Of a stretch of 10,907 bases of DNA, positions 6,679 to 10,907 are shown piece after piece; position 1 is the first letter of the stretch; every line of letters starts with the position of its first letter. Where the stretch lies: positions 1-10,907 of the forward strand of contig CALVRY010000034.1 in NCBI GenBank assembly GCA_944358755.1, read 5' to 3'. The position numbers and the translations under genes are program-made. This DNA is from an uncultured Bacilli bacterium (GTDB taxonomy: Bacteria > Bacillota_I > Bacilli_A > RFN20 > CAG-826). The notes under the pieces are model-generated. The model made no database searches. It saw only the letters and a program-made list of their open reading frames with translations, and was not told the DNA's origin.

Positions 6679-8529
6679 TTACTTTTTATCAGTAAAATCA
6701 GCATCGATTACATCATCATCTTTTTTGGATGAATTTGTATTTCCTGAATCTTGAGTATAAGATTGTTCAGCTCCTGGATTTGGATTTGCGCCAGCATTTG
6801 CTTGTTGTTGTTGCATAAATGCAGCTGCTTTTTCTAAATCATTGATCTTATTTCTAAGAGTTTCCATATCGTTGTTATCAAGAGCTGTTTTAAGTTCATC
6901 TCTTAATTTTTGTGTCTCTTCTTTTTGTTTTGGATCGATTGAATCAGCTTTTTCTCTTAAAGCTTGGTCGATTGAAGCAATGTATCCGTCAGCTTTATTT
7001 TTAAGTTCGATATCTGATTTACGTTTTTCATCGTTTTCTTTGTTAGCTTCTGCTTCTCTGACCATTCTATCGATTTCTTCTTTAGAAAGACCATTTGAAC
7101 CAGAAATTGTAATTTCTTGTTCTTTTTGTGTATCAAGATCTTTTGCGCTGACTTTAACGATACCATTAACATCGATATTGAATGTAACTTCAATTCTTGG
7201 AGTTCCTCTTGGAGCTGGTTTGATTCCGCTTAATTGGAAGTGACCAAGTAATTTGTTATCATGTGCCATTGGTCTTTCACCTTGATAAACCATAATATCG
7301 ACTGCTGGTTGGTTATCAGCTGCAGTTGAGAAAATTTGTGATTTTGTTGTAGGAATTGTTGTATTTCTAGGGATTAATGGAGTTAAAACACCACCCATAG
7401 TTTCAATACCAAGTGTTAATGGAGTGACATCAAGAAGGATAACATCTTTAACATCACCACTTAATATACCACCTTGATAAGCTGCACCAATTGAAACAGC
7501 TTCATCTGGATTAACACTTAAGTTAGGTTGTTTTCCAGTAACTCTTCTAACAAGTTCTTGAACAGCTGGCATTCTAATTGAACCACCAATTAATAAGACT
7601 TCGTTAATGTCGCTATAAGTCATTTTTGCATCTCTGATAGCTCTTTCGAGTGGTTCGAGACATCTATCGAGAAGATGTTTTGTCATTTCTTCGAATTTTG
7701 CTCTTGATAATGTTGCTTCAAAACTGATAGGACCATTCTTACCCATACCAATGAATGGTAAGGAAATTGTAGTTTCTAAGCTACTTGAAAGTTCAATTTT
7801 TGCTTTTTCTGCAGCATCTTTATATCTTTGAAGAGCCATTTTATCGTTAATATCTTGACCAAATTGAATTTTAATTTGAGCTTTAATCCAATCTGCGACG
7901 ACATTATCCCAGTCATCACCACCAAGTTTGTTATCACCTGCTGTAGAAACAACTTCAAATGTGCCATCGCCAATATCAAGAATAGAGACATCGAGTGTAC
8001 CACCACCAAGGTCGAAGACACAGATTTTTTCACTCTTATCTTTTCCTAAACCATAAGCAAGAGCTGCTGCTGTTGGTTCGTTAATGATTCTAACAACATC
8101 TAATCCAGCAATTGTACCAGCATCTTTTGTTGCTTGTCTTTGAGCATCGTTAAAGTATGCAGGACATGTAATAACAGCTTTTTTAATTTCGTGTCCAACA
8201 TTTGCTTCAGCATATGATTTCATATAAGCAAGAACTTTTGCAGAAATTTCTTGAGGTGTGAAATCTTTGTTGATGCAATTGATGTGAACTTTATAATCAC
8301 TTCCCATGTGTCTTTTAATAGATGAAACTGTATCTGGGTTAGTGATTGCTTGTCTTTTTGCAGCGTTACCAACAATTGTTTCGCCATTTGCTTTAAAAGC
8401 GACAACACTAGGAGTTGTCATTGTTCCTTCTGGGTTTGGAATAACTTTAACAGTTCCATCACTTTGAAGATAACTAACAACTGAGTTTGTCGTACCTAAA
8501 TCTATACCAAGAATAATTTCTTTTGCCAT
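6679..8529 (-). CDS. dnaK: Chaperone protein DnaK (Hsp70)
   Basis: ATP-driven chaperone that binds exposed hydrophobic segments and works with DnaJ and GrpE in the cytosol. It has 616 residues, the usual Gram-positive length. The nucleotide-binding domain shows Hsp70 signature 1 (IDLGTTNS, 9-16), signature 2 (VFDLGGGTLDVSIL, 171-184) and signature 3 near VLLIGGSIRMPAVQ (311-324). The hydrophobic interdomain linker VILLDVTPLTLG is at 363-374. The substrate-binding domain follows, then a helical lid and a Gln/Asn/Gly-rich tail ending DDDVIDADFTDKK, the usual acidic DnaK terminus. Signature 3 has Ile at residue 318, where Ser or Thr is expected. The ATG at 8529 has AAGGAGGT at 8538-8545, overlapping the grpE stop, so translation should be strong. 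Confidence 0.98.
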   Translation of the reverse strand: MAKEIILGIDLGTTNSVVSYLQSDGTVKVIPNPEGTMTTPSVVAFKANGETIVGNAAKRQAITNPDTVSSIKRHMGSDYKVHINCINKDFTPQEISAKVLAYMKSYAEANVGHEIKKAVITCPAYFNDAQRQATKDAGTIAGLDVVRIINEPTAAALAYGLGKDKSEKICVFDLGGGTLDVSILDIGDGTFEVVSTAGDNKLGGDDWDNVVADWIKAQIKIQFGQDINDKMALQRYKDAAEKAKIELSSSLETTISLPFIGMGKNGPISFEATLSRAKFEEMTKHLLDRCLEPLERAIRDAKMTYSDINEVLLIGGSIRMPAVQELVRRVTGKQPNLSVNPDEAVSIGAAYQGGILSGDVKDVILLDVTPLTLGIETMGGVLTPLIPRNTTIPTTKSQIFSTAADNQPAVDIMVYQGERPMAHDNKLLGHFQLSGIKPAPRGTPRIEVTFNIDVNGIVKVSAKDLDTQKEQEITISGSNGLSKEEIDRMVREAEANKENDEKRKSDIELKNKADGYIASIDQALREKADSIDPKQKEETQKLRDELKTALDNNDMETLRNKINDLEKAAAFMQQQQANAGANPNPGAEQSYTQDSGNTNSSKKDDDVIDADFTDKK

Positions 8530-8544
8530 AATTTAATACCTCCT

Positions 8545-9135
8545 TTAGGCTTTTAAATCTTCTTTATTTTCTTCTTTGCTCTCATCCTTAGTTTCGCTTG
8601 AAGGATGTTTACTTACTACAACCATTGCTGCTCTAATTAAGTGATCATGAAGTTTATATCCTTTTAAAGTAATTCCTTTAACGATATTTTCTTCACCTTC
8701 ATCTTCGACTGTTTCAACAGCATGCATTGTATTTACGTCGAATTTATCGCCAATTTTTGGCTCTATAGTTACTACACCTTCTTCGTTTAATACGTTAAGT
8801 AATGTGTTATGAACATATTGGAATCCGGTTAAGTAATTTTTAAGTTCTGGGCTTGTTGCTTCTACTTTGAATGCCATATCAAATGCATCAAGTATGCCAA
8901 CAATTTTATCTACAAAACTTTCTAATCGATATTTCAGTGCTTCGCGATGGTCTTTTTCGATATCTTTTCTTAAATTAGCCATATCAGCGTAAGCTTGATA
9001 ATATTGATTTTTCCAATGCTCACAATCAGCTTGAAGTTTTTTAATTTGCTCTTCTGGAGAAATCTCTTTCTCTTTTTTTACTTCATTCTCATTGCTTGCA
9101 TTGTCTTGTAGGCTTTTTTCTTCACTATTCTCCAT
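8545..9135 (-). CDS. grpE: Nucleotide exchange factor GrpE
   Basis: Homodimeric exchange factor that releases ADP from DnaK. From the ATG at 9135 it has 196 residues. An acidic, low-complexity N-terminus (MENSEEKSLQ) leads into a long coiled-coil helix (about 25-80). The C-terminal beta domain has the GrpE signature region KFDVNTMHAVETVEDEGEEN (131-150) and KGYKLHDHLIRAAMVVVSK (158-176). The charged tail ends KEENKEDLKA. I chose 9135 because GGAGG at 9141-9145 precedes it and it overlaps hrcA by only 11 bases. An ATG at 9168 would add 11 basic residues and overlap hrcA by 44 bases; a GGAG at 9179-9182 makes that possible but less likely. The stop adjoins the dnaK ribosome site. Confidence 0.95.
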   Translation of the reverse strand: MENSEEKSLQDNASNENEVKKEKEISPEEQIKKLQADCEHWKNQYYQAYADMANLRKDIEKDHREALKYRLESFVDKIVGILDAFDMAFKVEATSPELKNYLTGFQYVHNTLLNVLNEEGVVTIEPKIGDKFDVNTMHAVETVEDEGEENIVKGITLKGYKLHDHLIRAAMVVVSKHPSSETKDESKEENKEDLKA

Positions 9136-10171
9136 CTTCGCCTCCGTTTTCTTCTTGAATATCTTCATTTGATAAGTGCTCCATAATTTTATTTACAATA
9201 TAATCCAAACTGTTTAATACTTTTGAATAATCCATTCTTGTTGGACCGATAACCGCAATTTTCCCAATTTTTTCACCATCTACTGCGATATCTTTTGAAA
9301 CAATACTTACATCGTTATATTTTTCTTCAACATCGCCAGCATTGATCAACAGTTTCGTCTCAGCTTCACCAAGAATTTTTTCAAGTTCATTTGGATTATT
9401 GAATAAACCAAATAATTTTCTTAATTCTGATGCATCATTTTGGAATTCAGGTTGAGTTAACAAATTTTCTTTTCCATAAATCTGGCCATTTCGACTTGAA
9501 GCGAAATCATAGAAAGTTTTAAGCAAAGCGTTATAGAGATAAGCATAATCACTCATATAATCAGCTAGAATTGGTTTAATACTTTCTAGTTTTTCAACAA
9601 GTTGATTAACTTTTGTCCCTTTTAACCTATCGTTTAATACTTCAATGCACTGCTTCAAATCTTCGATTCGATATTTGGAATGAATCGTAAATGTTTTGTT
9701 TTCAACATACCCCTTATTTGTAACAAAGATAGCTGTAACTGTACTTTGAGAAATTGGGATAAGTTGCATTGAAACCAAACATTCTTCATCAGCCCCTGGT
9801 CCTAAAACGACACTTGCAAGATTTGTCATGTGGCTAAGTATTTCACAACTTTCTTTTAGAATTTCTTCAACTGATGTCGAATTTGAGAAAACTTTATTTA
9901 ATTCGTTTTTCATTTTCTCATCAATTTTGGTATTTCTAAGATTGTCGATGTAATACCTATAACCATTAATTGAAGGAACACGTCCACTAGAAGTATGTGT
10001 TTTTTCAAGAAGACCCTCTTTTTCAAGAGAATTCATTTCGTTTCTAATTGTTGCACTAGAAATAGAAAGATTATATTTCTTAATAAGATAGTTAGAACCA
10101 ACTGGTTCTGCTGTCTTGATGAAATCTTCTACGATAAGTTTTAACAATTTTTCTCTTCTAGTTAATGACAT
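9125..10171 (-). CDS. hrcA: Heat-inducible transcription repressor HrcA
   Basis: Repressor that binds CIRCE palindromes and shuts off the dnaK (and usually groE) operons when unfolded protein is low; GroEL normally assists its folding. It has 348 residues, normal length. The N-terminal winged helix-turn-helix (about 1-75) contains SISSATIRNEMNSLEKEGL and THTSSGRVPS, followed by GYRYYID, all classic for HrcA. A GAF-like domain and the inserted dimerisation region fill the rest. The last residues (EENGGEDGE) are encoded over the grpE start. The ATG at 10171 has only a weak ribosome site (AGAAG, partly joined to the CIRCE arm), unlike the strong ones of grpE, dnaK and dnaJ, which would keep repressor output low. 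As first gene of the operon it should be autoregulated through the two CIRCE copies. Confidence 0.98.
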   Translation of the reverse strand: MSLTRREKLLKLIVEDFIKTAEPVGSNYLIKKYNLSISSATIRNEMNSLEKEGLLEKTHTSSGRVPSINGYRYYIDNLRNTKIDEKMKNELNKVFSNSTSVEEILKESCEILSHMTNLASVVLGPGADEECLVSMQLIPISQSTVTAIFVTNKGYVENKTFTIHSKYRIEDLKQCIEVLNDRLKGTKVNQLVEKLESIKPILADYMSDYAYLYNALLKTFYDFASSRNGQIYGKENLLTQPEFQNDASELRKLFGLFNNPNELEKILGEAETKLLINAGDVEEKYNDVSIVSKDIAVDGEKIGKIAVIGPTRMDYSKVLNSLDYIVNKIMEHLSNEDIQEENGGEDGE

Positions 10172-10185
10172 ATTCTAAATAGCTT

Positions 10186-10212
10186 CTAGCACTCTATCTT
10201 CTCAAGTGCTAC
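10186..10212. promoter_or_regulatory. CIRCE operator 1, at the predicted transcript start
   Basis: The plus strand has CTAGCACTC, nine bases, then AAGTGCTAC. Against the consensus TTAGCACTC-N9-GAGTGCTAA this is 15 of 18 arm positions. It spans the predicted +1 and leader of the hrcA message, the classical CIRCE position, and ends 14 bases before the hrcA ATG. The palindrome can also fold in the RNA leader. HrcA, encoded directly downstream, is the expected ligand. Confidence 0.95.
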
Positions 10213-10216
10213 CTAA

Positions 10217-10244
10217 ATTATATAGAGAAATTTAGCAGTGTCAA
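10217..10244 (-). promoter_or_regulatory. Sigma-A promoter of the hrcA-grpE-dnaK-dnaJ operon
   Basis: The minus strand has a perfect -35 TTGACA (10239-10244), a 16-base spacer and a perfect -10 TATAAT (10217-10222). The transcript should start near 10210, inside CIRCE operator 1. The -35 lies inside CIRCE operator 2. A fully consensus promoter held down by repressor is the normal design of class I heat-shock operons in Gram-positive bacteria. Confidence 0.92.
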
Positions 10245-10258
10245 CAGAAAAGTGCTAA
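10232..10258. promoter_or_regulatory. CIRCE operator 2, over the -35 box
   Basis: The plus strand has TTAGCAGTG, nine bases, then AAGTGCTAA, again matching 15 of 18 arm positions of the CIRCE consensus with the exact 9-9-9 spacing. Its centre is 46 bases from that of operator 1. It fully contains the TTGACA of the promoter and begins five bases after the hemW stop codon. HrcA bound here should block RNA polymerase directly. Confidence 0.85.
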
Positions 10259-10263
10259 AAAAT

Positions 10264-10907
10264 CTAAATAATTTCTTTAAGTATTAAATCAAGTTTTATA
10301 AGTCCTTCATCAGAACAAAAAACTCTATTATTTTCTACAATTATTAAATTATTTTCTAAGAATTTTTCAATTTTTCCGGAAAAATCATCAAAAAACCTAG
10401 TTTTAAACAAAATTTCGTATGTTTTTAACAAAAATCCCTGTTTTTTTCGCAAATTACATAGTAAAAAATAAATTTTATTATCATTTTTCGTTATAAAATC
10501 TTTTTCTAAATTTCGTTTCCCGTGTAAATAAGATGTTAAATTAGAAGAATTTTTATATCGATATGGATAAACATATCCGCTTGCACCAACTCCTAAACCA
10601 ATATATTCTCCATTATTCCAGTAAGTTAAATTGTGTTTACTTTCAAAACCAGGTTTTGCAAAATTACTAACTTCATATCTTTCAAAGCCATGTTTTCTAA
10701 GAAAATCTAAAATTGTGTCGTAAAATTCGCGTGATAAATCTTCATCTATTTCTTTATAGCCTTTTACATAAAAAATAGACATAGGATTAATAGAAAGACT
10801 ATAAGTTGAGATGTGATTAATATCTAATTTAATAAAATTATTTAAATCTTATAAAAGTTCTTCTTTGTTTTGGCCTGGCAAACCATAAATAAGATCAATA
10901 TTAATAT
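10264..10907 (-). pseudogene. hemW: HemW-family radical SAM protein, 3' part, with in-frame TAA
   Basis: C-terminal portion of a HemW-like protein (heme-binding radical SAM family related to coproporphyrinogen oxidase HemN). The gene continues past the window edge, so the cluster-binding motif is out of view. Translated from 10905 it reads INIDLIYGLPGQNKEELL, then TAA at 10849-10851, then DLNNFIKLDINHISTYSLSI in the same frame. Both sides fit the family, so one nonsense codon interrupts the gene. Downstream are YEVSNFAKPGFESKHNLTYW, with the HNxxYW motif typical of HemW rather than HemN, and EYIGLGVGASGY. The longest intact piece starts at an ATG at 10782 (172 codons), but this is an internal Met, not a natural start. 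The hemW-hrcA order matches Bacillus. A true mutation, recoding or sequence error cannot be told apart here. Confidence 0.8.

Noticed and set aside
6842..7243. 133-codon open frame on the plus strand, opposite dnaK
   Set aside because: It lies entirely antisense to a conserved dnaK region, has no ribosome site or recognisable domain, and is rich in Ser/Leu/Phe as expected from the complement of AT-rich coding DNA.
9136..9168. Longer GrpE starting at the ATG at 9168
   Set aside because: It adds a basic stretch unlike GrpE N-termini and overlaps hrcA by 44 bases; the ATG at 9135 has a better GGAGG and a typical acidic start. The longer form is not strictly excluded.
10264..10782. A complete 172-residue gene starting at the ATG at 10782
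   Set aside because: Family similarity continues in the same frame upstream of this Met and beyond the TAA, so it is a fragment of hemW, not a separate small gene.
1..10907. Mobile elements, CRISPR arrays, tRNA/rRNA genes or a defence system
   Set aside because: No transposase, integrase, direct-repeat array, cloverleaf or defence-type domain was seen; the genes are core housekeeping and stress-response functions.

Overview
The window is about 10.9 kb of AT-rich DNA, by eye near 30 % G+C. Every gene I can support lies on the minus strand, so transcription runs from high to low coordinates. Gene content and order (hemW, hrcA, grpE, dnaK, dnaJ, then rsmE, mtaB and, further on, rpsU) match the conserved heat-shock/translation cluster of Bacilli and Clostridia. 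The HrcA/CIRCE control, a 616-residue Gram-positive-length DnaK and strong AGGAGG ribosome sites all point to a low-GC Firmicute. TGA is used as a stop (rsmE, the 253-residue gene), so this is not a code-4 mollicute. A host-associated Bacilli lineage of the RF39 or Erysipelotrichia type is only a guess. I see no mobile element, CRISPR array, tRNA, rRNA or phage gene.

Right end (about 10.17-10.91 kb): the 3' part of a hemW-family radical SAM gene, with its frame broken by one in-frame TAA. A 97-base gap before hrcA holds a consensus sigma-A promoter (TTGACA-16-TATAAT). Two separate CIRCE palindromes surround it, one over the -35 and one at the predicted transcript start.

Heat-shock operon (about 2.14-10.17 kb): hrcA (repressor), grpE, dnaK and dnaJ (the Hsp70 machine) are followed by a zinc-ribbon/TM2 membrane protein, rsmE (16S rRNA m3U1498 methylation), an unrecognised 253-residue protein and mtaB (tRNA ms2t6A37 methylthiolation). 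Most junctions are overlapping or nearly touching, and the series ends at a hairpin terminator at 2143-2168. An 11-bp hairpin without a U-tract sits between dnaK and dnaJ. The prmA gene that follows dnaJ in Bacillus subtilis is absent, and the TM2 gene occupies its place.

Left part (1-2.11 kb): rpmF (ribosomal protein L32) is a monocistron with its own strong promoter and terminator. It is followed by a Gfo/Idh/MocA oxidoreductase and deoC (deoxyribose-phosphate aldolase) in tandem, and then the 5' part of rpsU (ribosomal protein S21), cut by the window edge.

The region as a whole is core housekeeping. I found no clearly new biological system. The most interesting points are the dual CIRCE control region, the nonsense codon in hemW, an Ile at a normally Ser/Thr-only position of DnaK signature 3, the strong dnaK-dnaJ hairpin, and two poorly characterised genes embedded in the chaperone operon.
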